NCBI RefSeq assembly: GCF_020005165.1
Contig: NZ_JAHCLT010000001.1
Coordinates: 124,001-188,000, forward strand
Source of the DNA: Kangiella taiwanensis
Lineage (GTDB): Bacteria; Pseudomonadota; Gammaproteobacteria; Enterobacterales; Kangiellaceae
DNA: 64,000 bases
Direction: 5' to 3'
Made by a program: the position numbers and the translations under genes. A model generated the notes under the pieces. It worked only from the letters and a program-made list of their open reading frames with translations. It ran no database searches and was not told where the DNA came from. Below are positions 1 through 9,368 of this stretch, piece after piece; the stretch's first letter is position 1, and each line of letters begins with the position of its first letter.

Positions 1-1264
1 TTTGATAACCTAATAGTCGGTATTCTGCAACCACCGCAGGATTAAACTCGACTTGAATCTTGACGTCCTTAGCAATCGTCATCAAAGTCCCCGCTCGCTG
101 ATCGACCAATAACTTTTTGGCTTCCAGTAAATTATCAATGTAACCGTAATTACCGTTGCCTTTGTCGGCCAACTGTTCCATTAAGTGCTCATTGTAGTTT
201 CCTGTACCAAAGCCCAGGGCACTAAAACTAATCCCCGTTTTACGTTTGCGCTCAACCATGTCGATTAGGTGGTCACGGCTCACGGTACCAACGTTAAAGT
301 CGCCGTCGGTCGCCAAAATTACTCGATTAATCCCACCTTTTATAAAAGCTTGCTCCGCCATCTTGTAGGCCAATTCAATCCCTGCACCGCCATTCGTCGA
401 GCCACCCGCAGTCAGACTATCCAGCGCCTGTTCAATCTTCACACGGTTGTTGGCAGCGGTGGGCTCTAGCACCACACCCGATGCCCCGGCATAGACCACT
501 AAAGATATTTTGTCTTCAGCGCGGCTTCCCTTGGCCAACATTTTCAAGGCTTTCTTGACCAAACCTAATTTATCGTCACTTTGCATCGATCCGGACACAT
601 CCACCAAAAACACCAAATTTGACGGAGGCAAATCCACAGGCTTTTCTTCATAACCCTTGATCCCGATTTGCACCAAATGTGCACTATCATTCCAAGGAGC
701 CTTCATAGCTTCAGTAGATACCGAAAATGGCATCTCCTCACTGTCTGGATTTGGATAATCGTAATTGAAGTAATTCACAAACTCTTCTAGCCGTACGGCA
801 TCACTCGGCGGCAAATAACCATCATTCAACATGCGACGCACGTTCGAGTAAGAACCGGTATCGACATCAATACTAAAGGTGGACACTGGCTGCTCTAGCG
901 TTGAGTGAACGTCTGACGGTTCAATTTCTTGATACTGCTCCCTATTGACGTCGGAATAACTCGCGGGGTTGCGAGGCGCCGGCATCATGACCTTCTGTGG
1001 CGCTAAATTAGCGTCAGCTCTACTCACACGAGAACCTGTGACCACTATCATTTCAGCCTCATGAGCTGCCCGCATTTCTTTACGCTCCTTACGCATAACG
1101 TTTTGCTGTTGCCGCTCGGCCTGGGCTTGCTTGGCCGCAACGGCATCACTCAACTCGTGGTCTCTTTCTTGATCATGAGCACTCTGACAAGCACCTAATC
1201 CCATGATGACTAAGCCTGCGACCAAGCTATATTTAAATTGTTGTACTACCTTTTTCTGTTTCAT
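1..1264 (-). CDS. VWA-domain lipoprotein, YfbK-like (3' end beyond window)
   Basis: The reading frame is open from an ATG at 1264 down to the window edge, so the C-terminal part is missing. The first residues form a lipoprotein signal with lipobox LGAC (Cys26), placing the protein on a membrane facing the periplasm. A charged helical stretch follows (about 30-65), then a VTGSR segment like those at the start of TonB-dependent receptors. The segment STFSIDVDTGSYSNVRR is typical of the YfbK-type N-terminal domain. Next comes a von Willebrand A domain with the metal-site motif DVSGSM and a later TDGDFN. Such proteins are thought to bind partners through a metal site; no precise role is established. 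It is divergent from the thioesterase gene at 1370. Confidence 0.85.
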   Translation of the reverse strand, partial: MKQKKVVQQFKYSLVAGLVIMGLGACQSAHDQERDHELSDAVAAKQAQAERQQQNVMRKERKEMRAAHEAEMIVVTGSRVSRADANLAPQKVMMPAPRNPASYSDVNREQYQEIEPSDVHSTLEQPVSTFSIDVDTGSYSNVRRMLNDGYLPPSDAVRLEEFVNYFNYDYPNPDSEEMPFSVSTEAMKAPWNDSAHLVQIGIKGYEEKPVDLPPSNLVFLVDVSGSMQSDDKLGLVKKALKMLAKGSRAEDKISLVVYAGASGVVLEPTAANNRVKIEQALDSLTAGGSTNGGAGIELAYKMAEQAFIKGGINRVILATDGDFNVGTVSRDHLIDMVERKRKTGISFSALGFGTGNYNEHLMEQLADKGNGNYGYIDNLLEAKKLLVDQRAGTLMTIAKDVKIQVEFNPAVVAEYRLLGYQ

Positions 1265-1369
1265 GACGAGCTCCTTACGTGGGTATTTTTGAGTCAGTTA
1301 CATCAATCAATACCCCTATAAACGTGGTCGTACCTAAAAAGGGTTAACTTTTTTATAAAAGTTGCTACA

Positions 1370-1849
1370 GTGAGTTCAATTAACGAAAAGCCACTCTCTT
1401 TCATGAACCACAAACAGCTAGAAAACCTTGTCCATCAAGAGATTCCAATCACCAAAGCATTGGACATCCGCATCGCAGAGCTCAGTGCCACCAGCATAAA
1501 AGTCATGGCGCCTTTTGAAGCCAACAAAAATATCCACAACACTGCTTTTGCTGGCAGCATTTACACAGTGGCAACAATTGCCGGCTGGTCACTGGTGAGT
1601 CACATTGCTCATCATCATGATCTCCAGGGATCCGTGGTTTTAGCCAAAGCTGATATCCAGTACAAGAAACCTATCAATGGCGATATTGTGGCCCACTGCT
1701 CTGTTGATGATCCGGCACAGTTAGATACGTTCATCCAATCCTTTGAGCGCAAGAACCGAGCGCGGTTAAACCTTACCATCAACGTGGTCGAGTCGGGTGA
1801 CATAAAAGCGTTACTCAATGCTAACTTTGCGCTGGTAGGGAAAAGCTAA
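1370..1849 (+). CDS. YiiD C-terminal-type thioesterase (hotdog fold)
   Basis: This 159-residue protein resembles the C-terminal thioesterase domain of YiiD. It has the segments IPITKALDIRI near residue 25 and NTAFAGSIYTVATIAGW near residue 57, matching the family's HQGTAFGGS-like helix region, and KADIQYKKPI further on. The domain belongs to the hotdog thioesterase superfamily, whose members hydrolyse acyl-CoA or acyl-ACP; the substrate here is unknown. The upstream start is a GTG at 1370 without a clear ribosome site; an ATG at 1403 is an equally possible start and keeps the whole domain. No acetyltransferase domain is present, unlike full-length YiiD. Confidence 0.75.
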   Translation: MSSINEKPLSFMNHKQLENLVHQEIPITKALDIRIAELSATSIKVMAPFEANKNIHNTAFAGSIYTVATIAGWSLVSHIAHHHDLQGSVVLAKADIQYKKPINGDIVAHCSVDDPAQLDTFIQSFERKNRARLNLTINVVESGDIKALLNANFALVGKS

Positions 1850-1894
1850 ACCACTGCATTATCAGTGTTAATGCAGACTCTATTAAGGCGCGCG

Positions 1895-1939
1895 GTGTCA
1901 TAAAACTGTCACACTCGACTGAGTGACACTGACTATAAT
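1895..1939 (+). promoter_or_regulatory. Pho box and -10 element upstream of the PstS-OmpA gene
   Basis: Bases 1895-1912 read GTGTCATAAAACTGTCAC. This matches the PhoB operator consensus (two CTGTCA-type 7-mers separated by a 4-base AT spacer) at nearly every position; the TGTCA cores start at 1896 and 1907, 11 bases apart. A TATAAT hexamer lies at 1934-1939. The spacing to the -10 is a little longer than in classic pho promoters. The placement directly before a PstS-family gene supports control by phosphate starvation. Confidence 0.7.
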
Positions 1940-1988
1940 TGTCCCCAGAATTATTACCGTTCCCGAATACCTTGCTGGGGTTATCACA

Positions 1989-3356
1989 ATGTTTCATCGA
2001 CTATACAGCCGTGCGATTGCGGCCTTTTGTTTATGCTTATCACTACCTTCTTTTGCCGACACTATAGAAATCAGTCAGCAGCAAGCTGACACTCTAGACA
2101 AAACTGAGATCCTATTTACTATGAAGGGGTCTAACACCATTGGTGAAAAACTCGCTCCTGCATTAGCCGCCAAGTATCTCATAGAGCAAGGCGCGACTAG
2201 CACCGAGGTTATACAAACTCACATGGTCGAAAAAGTGGTAGTAGGTACCATGTCCGATGGAAGCCTTAAGGGAGTCGATATTAAAGCACATGGGTCCTCA
2301 ACGGGATTTAAAGCGTTATCTGACAACGCTACAGATATCGCCATGTCATCGCGTCGTGTTAAAGATAAAGAGCGTCAAAGTTTAATCAGCCGTTATGGTG
2401 ATTTAATGGCTTTAGATAATGAGTACACCATTGCTGTAGATGGTTTGGCCGTTATCATTCACCCTGAACTCAACATAAAACAACTCGACACCAAGCAGTT
2501 GTCGATGATTTTTTCAGGTGACATTACTAACTGGCGCGAGCTTGGCGGTGACAACCAACCTATCAGTATTTTTGCGCGCGATGATAACTCAGGTACTTAT
2601 GACACTTTCAAATCGCTGGTATTAAAGCGCCATAACGTCAAGCTATCAGAGTTTGCCAAACGTTATGAGTCCTCAGGCGAACTGTCTGAGCAAGTCAGCT
2701 CAACCTACGGTGCCATAGGTTTTGTCGCTCTACCTTACGTGAACAAAGCAAAGGCCATCGCGGTATCAGAAGCTGGAGTCGCTTTATCTTTTAAACCCAA
2801 CAAATTCACTGTGAGTACAGAAGACTATGTCCTAAGTCGTCGCCTGTATCTTTATTACCCTAGTAATAATAGCAACCCACATGCTCGTGACTTCATGGAG
2901 TTTGTTTTGAAAAACAAAGCGCAAGCAGTCGTTGAAGAAAATAACTTAATTTCACTCATGGTGAATGACGCCACAGTACGCTTTAACCGAAACTACCCTC
3001 CTCGTTATTTAAACATGATCCGTGAGTCAAAACGTTTGTCCATTACGTTCCACTTTGATCAAAATCTTGAGCTCGATAATAAGGGTAAGCGTGACATCGA
3101 GCGTTTAGCAGAATACGTCAAAAATCGTCGCCTAAAAGACTTATTTGTATTCGGCTTTAGTGCTGAAAGCGGTGATACTAAAAAAGACAAGGCACTGTCC
3201 GAGGAGTTAGCCAACCAAATCAATGAAAAACTTAAAGCGGAAGGCATTACGCCTTTCTACACACAGGGATACGGTAGCCGTGGCGCCATTGCGTCCAATA
3301 AAACAGCAAATGGTAAAGCCAAGAACCAGCGCGTTGAAATCTGGGTCGGCCGATAA
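1989..3356 (+). CDS. PstS-like phosphate-binding protein fused to an OmpA domain
   Basis: The protein begins with a Sec signal peptide ending near SFADTIEIS. I chose the ATG at 1989 because residues encoded from an upstream ATG (1923) run through the promoter. The N-terminal two-thirds is a PstS/SBP-like domain: KGSNTIGEKLAP, a GSSTGFKAL loop, DNATDIAMSSRRV, and the phosphate-ligand-like segment ARDDNSGTYDTFKSL. The C-terminal ~110 residues form an OmpA-type peptidoglycan-binding domain (ITFHFDQN, VFGFSAES, GYGSRGAIASN, NQRVEIW). Together they suggest a periplasmic or cell-wall-tethered phosphate-binding protein. No pstCAB genes are nearby. A Pho box precedes the gene, suggesting induction in low phosphate. 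Confidence 0.85.
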   Translation: MFHRLYSRAIAAFCLCLSLPSFADTIEISQQQADTLDKTEILFTMKGSNTIGEKLAPALAAKYLIEQGATSTEVIQTHMVEKVVVGTMSDGSLKGVDIKAHGSSTGFKALSDNATDIAMSSRRVKDKERQSLISRYGDLMALDNEYTIAVDGLAVIIHPELNIKQLDTKQLSMIFSGDITNWRELGGDNQPISIFARDDNSGTYDTFKSLVLKRHNVKLSEFAKRYESSGELSEQVSSTYGAIGFVALPYVNKAKAIAVSEAGVALSFKPNKFTVSTEDYVLSRRLYLYYPSNNSNPHARDFMEFVLKNKAQAVVEENNLISLMVNDATVRFNRNYPPRYLNMIRESKRLSITFHFDQNLELDNKGKRDIERLAEYVKNRRLKDLFVFGFSAESGDTKKDKALSEELANQINEKLKAEGITPFYTQGYGSRGAIASNKTANGKAKNQRVEIWVGR

Positions 3357-3368
3357 TACTGCCTGAGC

Positions 3369-4163
3369 CTAATGGCCCAGTAAATACTTCCTCAGTTGTG
3401 TACAGGACTGTACAAATAAACGATGGAAGTCTATTGGGCCAATTTTTTCTGACATTTGCTGCCTAGAAATTAAATAATCCTCTGCATTGTCGCCAAGTTG
3501 CGCTAACACAGTTGAAAGGTAGGCGCTGTCAGAATGGAACCCTTCCACCTCTTGTAATAGCCTTAACCCATCTAGCAGCAAACCACAGGCTTCTTGTCGG
3601 AATTGATGATGGCAGCTTAAGGCGTTACAACCTATGATCGCTCTTACCGCACTTCGTAACTTTGCACACGGCCTGTCTTTCCATGATTGATATAACGATT
3701 TAATCACGTCCATGTCTAGCTCGAGATTCACTTTATGATACTCGGTCCCACCCAATATGGGCGGCAGTGAAGCCCCCTTCGAATTCTCATACCAGTCAAA
3801 CTCTGGAATCGTTTCACCCTGATCGGCGTACTCGCCAGCTTGCTTCTGTTGCACATCAAATAACAGCGTATCGGCCAGTTCGGAGGGTAGACAAGGGTCT
3901 AATAATTGATGATAGCTGGGAAATGAATAAAACTTGAAAGTGTCACTAGCCTCTACAGAGGAGCATAGTATCGATATTTTGAGGCCTATCTCAATGCAAT
4001 TTTCAGACTCTAGGCAAGCTAATGAAACTAAGCCTTCAGTTATCACCAATGAAGCACCATCAACATGAACACTGCTATTAGGATATACACCCATCGGTGA
4101 CATCAACCGATATCGCCACTCTGTGGCTTGTTTTTCCGGTAAACTAGCCAAAACTTCCCCCAT
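3369..4163 (-). CDS. hypothetical protein, 264 residues
   Basis: I do not recognise this protein. It has no signal peptide or membrane segment. The N-terminal half is beta-rich and acidic; the C-terminal half is helical with several cysteines (about residues 165-200) and ends in a leucine-rich helix. It lies downstream of the carbonic anhydrase gene on the same strand but behind that gene's terminator, so it probably has its own promoter in 4164-4230. Codon use resembles its neighbours. It converges with the PstS-OmpA gene, leaving a 12-base gap with no obvious hairpin. Confidence 0.6.
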   Translation of the reverse strand: MGEVLASLPEKQATEWRYRLMSPMGVYPNSSVHVDGASLVITEGLVSLACLESENCIEIGLKISILCSSVEASDTFKFYSFPSYHQLLDPCLPSELADTLLFDVQQKQAGEYADQGETIPEFDWYENSKGASLPPILGGTEYHKVNLELDMDVIKSLYQSWKDRPCAKLRSAVRAIIGCNALSCHHQFRQEACGLLLDGLRLLQEVEGFHSDSAYLSTVLAQLGDNAEDYLISRQQMSEKIGPIDFHRLFVQSCTQLRKYLLGH

Positions 4164-4230
4164 ATTTACTATTAAGCTTTGTTCTACCTGCTTTAAATCT
4201 ATCGCTCCCTCTTTTTTACCCTTCCTACAA

Positions 4231-4256
4231 AAAAGGCCAGCAATTGCTGGCCTTTT
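4231..4256 (-). terminator. intrinsic terminator after the carbonic anhydrase gene
   Basis: Bases 4231-4256 form a perfect palindrome with arms AAAAGGCCAGCAA and TTGCTGGCCTTTT. On the minus strand it is followed by a run of T, two bases beyond the carbonic anhydrase stop at 4259. Confidence 0.85.
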
Positions 4257-4258
4257 CG

Positions 4259-4891
4259 TTAACTTTGATACTGGTAAACGCTGTGGTTATTGGAAGCGTT
4301 GTCAGTCGACACCTCGAGGTCTTTTATATGACCATCTTTTAATCGATAGCACCACCCATGCACGCTAAGCGACTGGCCGTTCTTCCAAGCATTTTGAACG
4401 ATAGTCGAGTTACAAACATTCTTAACCTGCTCCATCACATTCAACTCACACATCAAGTCCGAGCATTCTTGCTCATCCGTAATTGGTGTAAACTTGGTCT
4501 CGTTTTTAATGTAAACGTCTTTAATCTTGGTCAGCCAGTTATCAATCAAACCAAACTGCTGGTTGCTGATCGCGGCATTAACACCGCCACAACCGTAATG
4601 ACCACACACAATCACATGCTCTACTTTCAATACTTCAACTGCATACTGTAAAACTGACATGCAGCTTAAGTCACTAGTTGATACTTGGTTAGCGATGTTT
4701 CTGTGAACAAATATTTCACCTGGCATCAAACCTGTCACTTGAGTCGAAGGTACGCGGCTATCGGAACAACCAATCCACAAGTACTTCGGCGCCTGTCCCT
4801 CCGACAAGTCATCAAAAAAACCCGGTTGTTGCTCAGCTGTCTCTGCCGCCCATTGACGATTTTGTTCAAGTAGTTTTTTAATGTCGCTCAT
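4259..4891 (-). CDS. can: beta-class carbonic anhydrase
   Basis: This enzyme interconverts CO2 and bicarbonate using a zinc ion. At 210 residues it has the family's usual size. Zinc ligands are visible: Cys and Asp in GCSDSRVP (about residue 42), then His and Cys in CGHYGCGG (about 97-104). HRNIANQ is also typical of beta carbonic anhydrases of the Can/CynT type. Bicarbonate is needed by the acetyl-CoA carboxylase encoded at 18-20 kb and by purine synthesis. The gene stands alone, with its own terminator. Confidence 0.95.
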   Translation of the reverse strand: MSDIKKLLEQNRQWAAETAEQQPGFFDDLSEGQAPKYLWIGCSDSRVPSTQVTGLMPGEIFVHRNIANQVSTSDLSCMSVLQYAVEVLKVEHVIVCGHYGCGGVNAAISNQQFGLIDNWLTKIKDVYIKNETKFTPITDEQECSDLMCELNVMEQVKNVCNSTIVQNAWKNGQSLSVHGWCYRLKDGHIKDLEVSTDNASNNHSVYQYQS

Positions 4892-4971
4892 GTTTCTTTT
4901 TAAATGCTGATTAAAACTTCCCTATATCATAACACGGAATTTATTCAGTTCTCAGCATTATCAGATTAGGA

Positions 4972-5745
4972 TTATTGCTTTCTAGTCATCAGCCGGATAT
5001 TTATGTAGTTCTTCTTATCATCAGTGTAAGTGCCAGAGCTACTGGTTCGACCGAAATCCCACCAGCCATCTTTAACCATTTCATTACACAAATCATGCCA
5101 CTTTTTTGTATGCTCAACCGGCATCTTAGACATCATCTCACACATGGTTGTCTTACAAGTAACCCTAAAATCTAAAAGGTAATTTGAGTGCGGGTGATTC
5201 ATCACAAAACTTTTAATTTGTTGCTCCATCGCTAACCCCCAGTTTAAATCCTGCTCCTCATCAACCAAATCTCGGTGCAACTCGGGTAAGTCTTTACGTC
5301 TCTCTGGTGGATCGAGTAGCTTATGGTAGTCTTCAGGAATATCATCAAAATACTTATTACCTTTTGAAGCCTCACCAGTACCAAGCTCGACATCTTCACC
5401 TGCCAATTGCTTCAGTTTCGATTGAGCCGACTTTTTACTCTGCCTTTCCATGATGAGCTGTGTCTCTTTCTCCCTTAATGCTGCTTGCAAACTTTGAACC
5501 TGAGCTTTGAGTGCTTCTTTCGAATCTAATTCGACAGACTCAGAACGCTCAGCACCAAGTTGCTGGATATTTCCCTTTGTCGAGTCCAGAGCTGACGATG
5601 TACTATCACTACCCCGTTCTTCCTGCTGAGTAGACTGCTTGTTACCAGATGCACTCGTTGTGTTTAAGGTAGCAGGTTTAAGGAAAAACCAGGTACCGAC
5701 GGCCCCAAGTGCAATTCCAATAACAATTTTTATCACGCTATTCAT
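4972..5745 (-). CDS. membrane-anchored hypothetical protein with coiled coil
   Basis: I cannot name a family. The start MNSVIKIVIGIALGAVGTW gives one N-terminal membrane segment (about 5-23), with the rest probably in the periplasm. A low-complexity Ser/Thr/Gln stretch follows, then a coiled coil (about 65-115, KAQVQSLQAALREKETQ). The C-terminal ~110 residues look folded, with a close cysteine pair in CKTTMCEM and aromatic residues near WHDLCNEMVKDGWW. The cysteine pair could form a disulfide outside the cytoplasm; this is inference. Confidence 0.65.
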   Translation of the reverse strand: MNSVIKIVIGIALGAVGTWFFLKPATLNTTSASGNKQSTQQEERGSDSTSSALDSTKGNIQQLGAERSESVELDSKEALKAQVQSLQAALREKETQLIMERQSKKSAQSKLKQLAGEDVELGTGEASKGNKYFDDIPEDYHKLLDPPERRKDLPELHRDLVDEEQDLNWGLAMEQQIKSFVMNHPHSNYLLDFRVTCKTTMCEMMSKMPVEHTKKWHDLCNEMVKDGWWDFGRTSSSGTYTDDKKNYINIRLMTRKQ

Positions 5746-5920
5746 CCTTTATCCTTATGTAGATATATCTTTTCCTTTACTCTAAACAGGCAGGACTTAA
5801 TAATCCAACCCATTTACTCAAAGCTGACACTACCCAAGGTTAACTGACCTATTGCATTGTGGCCTTAGCTTCACACTTTGCAACATGTCATAGGTAGTAC
5901 TGAACCAACGTTCACCAATA

Positions 5921-5948
5921 AAAAAGCCCCGCAATCGCGAGGCTTTTT
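5921..5948. terminator. bidirectional hairpin terminator
   Basis: Arms AAAAAGCC and GGCTTTTT (with an inner CGC/GCG stem) have A and T runs on both sides, so either strand could use it. It backs up the first groEL terminator. Confidence 0.7.
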
Positions 5949-6093
5949 ATAACTATTTAACGCAGTTAGTCTGCTTCAGTTCGAGGCAAAATAACCGATT
6001 AAATTTTAACTCAATATTTTTGTTCGCTGGCTAGACATGGAGTTTGCGAGTAGCGGAGCTTACTATTAATCAGCACTCTATTATAGTGCCCCC

Positions 6094-6125
6094 AAAAAAA
6101 AGGCCCTGCAATGCAGAGCCTTTAA
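6094..6125 (-). terminator. groEL terminator
   Basis: On the minus strand the stem AAAGGC-CTGCA / TGCAG-GCCTTT is followed by eight T residues. It lies about 130 bases beyond the groEL stop codon, so the mRNA would carry a long 3' untranslated region. Confidence 0.8.
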
Positions 6126-6150
6126 AGGAAGATTTAACGCAGATGTTTTG

Positions 6151-6245
6151 GTTTTGTAACGCGACGCAGGTCGTAATGAGGCGCGGAGTTGGCTCTAGCC
6201 AATGAGCACCGCAATTAGACCTGCAACAAAGTTACAAATCAAAAC
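6151..6245 (-). repeat. imperfect inverted repeat in the groEL 3' untranslated region
   Basis: GTTTTGTAAC (6151) and GCAGGTC (6166) on the left have counterparts GACCTGC (6218) and GTTACAAATCAAAAC (6231) on the right. The pairing is broken by bulges, and the middle is GC-richer. It lies between the groEL stop and its terminator and could fold as an extended RNA hairpin. Function unknown. Confidence 0.5.
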
Positions 6246-6256
6246 AGCCAGTTAAA

Positions 6257-7903
<1,647 letters not shown>

Positions 7904-7927
7904 CTAAATTCGTTGAATGTATTCTTA

Positions 7928-8218
7928 TTAGCCTTCAATGACAGCCATAATGTCGTCTTCGCGTAATACAAGAAGCTCCTCGCCATCGGCTTTAACTTCT
8001 GTACCAGCGAATTTACCGAACAAGACTTTATCGCCAACTTTTACGTCTAGGGCACGAACATCACCAGAATCTAACGGCTTGCCGTTACCGACAGCGATGA
8101 TTTCGCCACGGCTTGGCTTTTCTTTAGCGTTGTCTGGAATGACGATACCGCCAGCAGTTGTAGTTTCTTCTTCTAAACGACGCACAATGACGCGGTCATG
8201 TAATGGACGTAAGCTCAT
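7928..8218 (-). CDS. groS: GroES co-chaperonin, 10 kDa
   Basis: GroES caps the GroEL ring. The 96-residue protein begins [14 protein letters not shown], contains the mobile-loop region [19 protein letters not shown] (about 17-35) and ends [10 protein letters not shown], all typical. It is the first gene of the groS-groL operon. The 5' untranslated region and the CIRCE element lie between 8219 and 8316. Confidence 0.99.
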   Translation of the reverse strand: MSLRPLHDRVIVRRLEEETTTAGGIVIPDNAKEKPSRGEIIAVGNGKPLDSGDVRALDVKVGDKVLFGKFAGTEVKADGEELLVLREDDIMAVIEG

Positions 8219-8273
8219 GTTTTTTCTCCTAATAGAAAGTGTTTTACTTACTACGAAAAATCGTTTGGGAAAG

Positions 8274-8301
8274 ATATGGGGTCAATTTTTTAGCACTCAA
8301 G
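8274..8301 (-). promoter_or_regulatory. sigma32-type heat-shock promoter of groS-groL
   Basis: Read on the minus strand, CTTGAG (8301-8296), a 14-base spacer and CCCCATAT (8281-8274) match the RpoH consensus CTTGAA / CCCCATNT closely. It lies about 55 bases before the groS start. Confidence 0.75.
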
Positions 8302-8316
8302 GGGATCGAGTGCTAA
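8290..8316. promoter_or_regulatory. CIRCE operator (HrcA site)
   Basis: TTAGCACTC (8290-8298), nine bases, then GAGTGCTAA (8308-8316) is the exact CIRCE consensus. It overlaps the -35 element of the heat-shock promoter, so bound HrcA would block it. hrcA itself is not in this window. Confidence 0.95.
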
Positions 8317-8332
8317 TTTTTGAAATTTTTTT

Positions 8333-8833
8333 CTACTTTTCGAGGCGATCTTTAGGCTTATTGTCCGTACGCTCATACTCGCCATCAACGGTATTGTCAT
8401 CTTGAGGGGAGTGCGACTGGTCAAAAGGGGCACCTCCGCCCTGGTGAAAACCTCCAGCACTCATACTTTGCACTTTGAACATGCCTTTACTAATCAATAG
8501 CTTAGCGAAATACTCACGCGTTTGTGGGAGCAGCCATAAAAAACCGATGGTATCGGTGACAAAGCCTGGCGTAATCAGAAATGCACCAGCGATAATCAGT
8601 AGCACGCCTTCCACCATCTCCTGAGCAGGAGCTTGCCCTTGTCGCATCTTCTCCTGAAGACGCGCAAAGACACTAAACCCCTGCTGCTTGAGCATGGCCA
8701 CGCCAATCACCCCGGTCAATAGGATCAGGACAATCGTCGGCAAAGTGCCAATCAGCCCACCGACTGTGATCAGCACATAAATTTCTGCCACCGCTAAAGC
8801 AATAAATAAAAAGAAAAAAGACCGAAAAACCAT
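8333..8833 (-). CDS. fxsA: FxsA-family inner-membrane protein
   Basis: FxsA is a small membrane protein; in E. coli extra copies relieve phage T7 exclusion by the F plasmid, and its normal role is unclear. The start MVFRSFFFLFIALAVAEIY and the following segments (VGGLIGTLPTIVLILLTGVIG, split by a short loop, and VEGVLLIIAGAFLITPGFVTD) give about three membrane helices. I chose the ATG at 8833 because it matches the family N-terminus; a longer frame to 8881 adds unrelated residues. The tail is polar and glycine-rich. Its place just upstream of groS is common in gammaproteobacteria, but the CIRCE element lies between them. Confidence 0.88.
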   Translation of the reverse strand: MVFRSFFFLFIALAVAEIYVLITVGGLIGTLPTIVLILLTGVIGVAMLKQQGFSVFARLQEKMRQGQAPAQEMVEGVLLIIAGAFLITPGFVTDTIGFLWLLPQTREYFAKLLISKGMFKVQSMSAGGFHQGGGAPFDQSHSPQDDNTVDGEYERTDNKPKDRLEK

Positions 8834-8944
8834 AATGTCTGTTACTGCTCCTTGGCAGCTATGAGTGCTAAGTGTATGCAATACGTTATACCGTTATAAT
8901 GGGGACACTCAACTCAATCACAAGTTCAAAGCAGGTTCTAGCTC

Positions 8945-9286
8945 ATGGCGTTTTCAAAGTCCAAAGATGGCGAACGAAACTTTCAGGTTGCACTGTGTAC
9001 CGTACCCGATACTGACACTGCAGAAATATTAGCTGAAAAAATGGTGAAACAAAATTTAGCTGCGTGCGTCAATATCATTCCTACAATAACCAGTGTATAC
9101 CAGTGGCAAGGAGATATTGAGAAAGATTCTGAAGCTCTGATGGTGATAAAAACCGCCGAAGAATTGATGGCGGATTTAGAGGAGTTACTTAATGAGCACC
9201 ATCCTTACGAGGTGTTTGAGTTGATCAGCTGTAACATTGAGCAAGCAGCAACAGCTTACCTGCAATGGCTTGATGACACGGTTTAA
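8945..9286 (+). CDS. cutA: CutA divalent-cation tolerance protein
   Basis: This is a 113-residue trimeric ferredoxin-like protein with the CutA core NLAACVNIIPTITSVYQWQGDIEKD (residues about 36-60, written here in parts: NLAACVNIIP, SVYQWQGD) and a HPYEVFEL segment near residue 85. It is linked to copper and other divalent-metal tolerance in E. coli; the biochemical role is still debated. It sits just before dsbD on the same strand, the pairing (in reverse order) also seen in enterobacteria. Confidence 0.95.
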   Translation: MAFSKSKDGERNFQVALCTVPDTDTAEILAEKMVKQNLAACVNIIPTITSVYQWQGDIEKDSEALMVIKTAEELMADLEELLNEHHPYEVFELISCNIEQAATAYLQWLDDTV

Positions 9287-9368
9287 GCTTCAACCCTATT
9301 TGTAAATGCCTTGTAAATCCTCAGTTTTTCCCGAACAAACTGGTATTATAGCGGTGGATTTTTAACCA

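Larger units (their letters stand above)
5746..6256. other. gene-free stretch with two terminators and a long imperfect hairpin
   Basis: I see no gene in these 511 bases. They hold two intrinsic-terminator hairpins (5921-5948 and 6094-6125) and, next to the groEL stop, a long imperfect inverted repeat (6151-6245). The short string TTTAACGCAG occurs twice, at 5957 and 6133. The promoter of the 4972-5745 gene should lie in 5746-5920. Confidence 0.7.

Noticed and set aside
1343-1362. AACTTTT / AAAAGTT inverted repeat before the thioesterase gene
   Set aside because: It is short and purely AT-rich around the core, lacks a T run for a terminator, and matches no operator I know.
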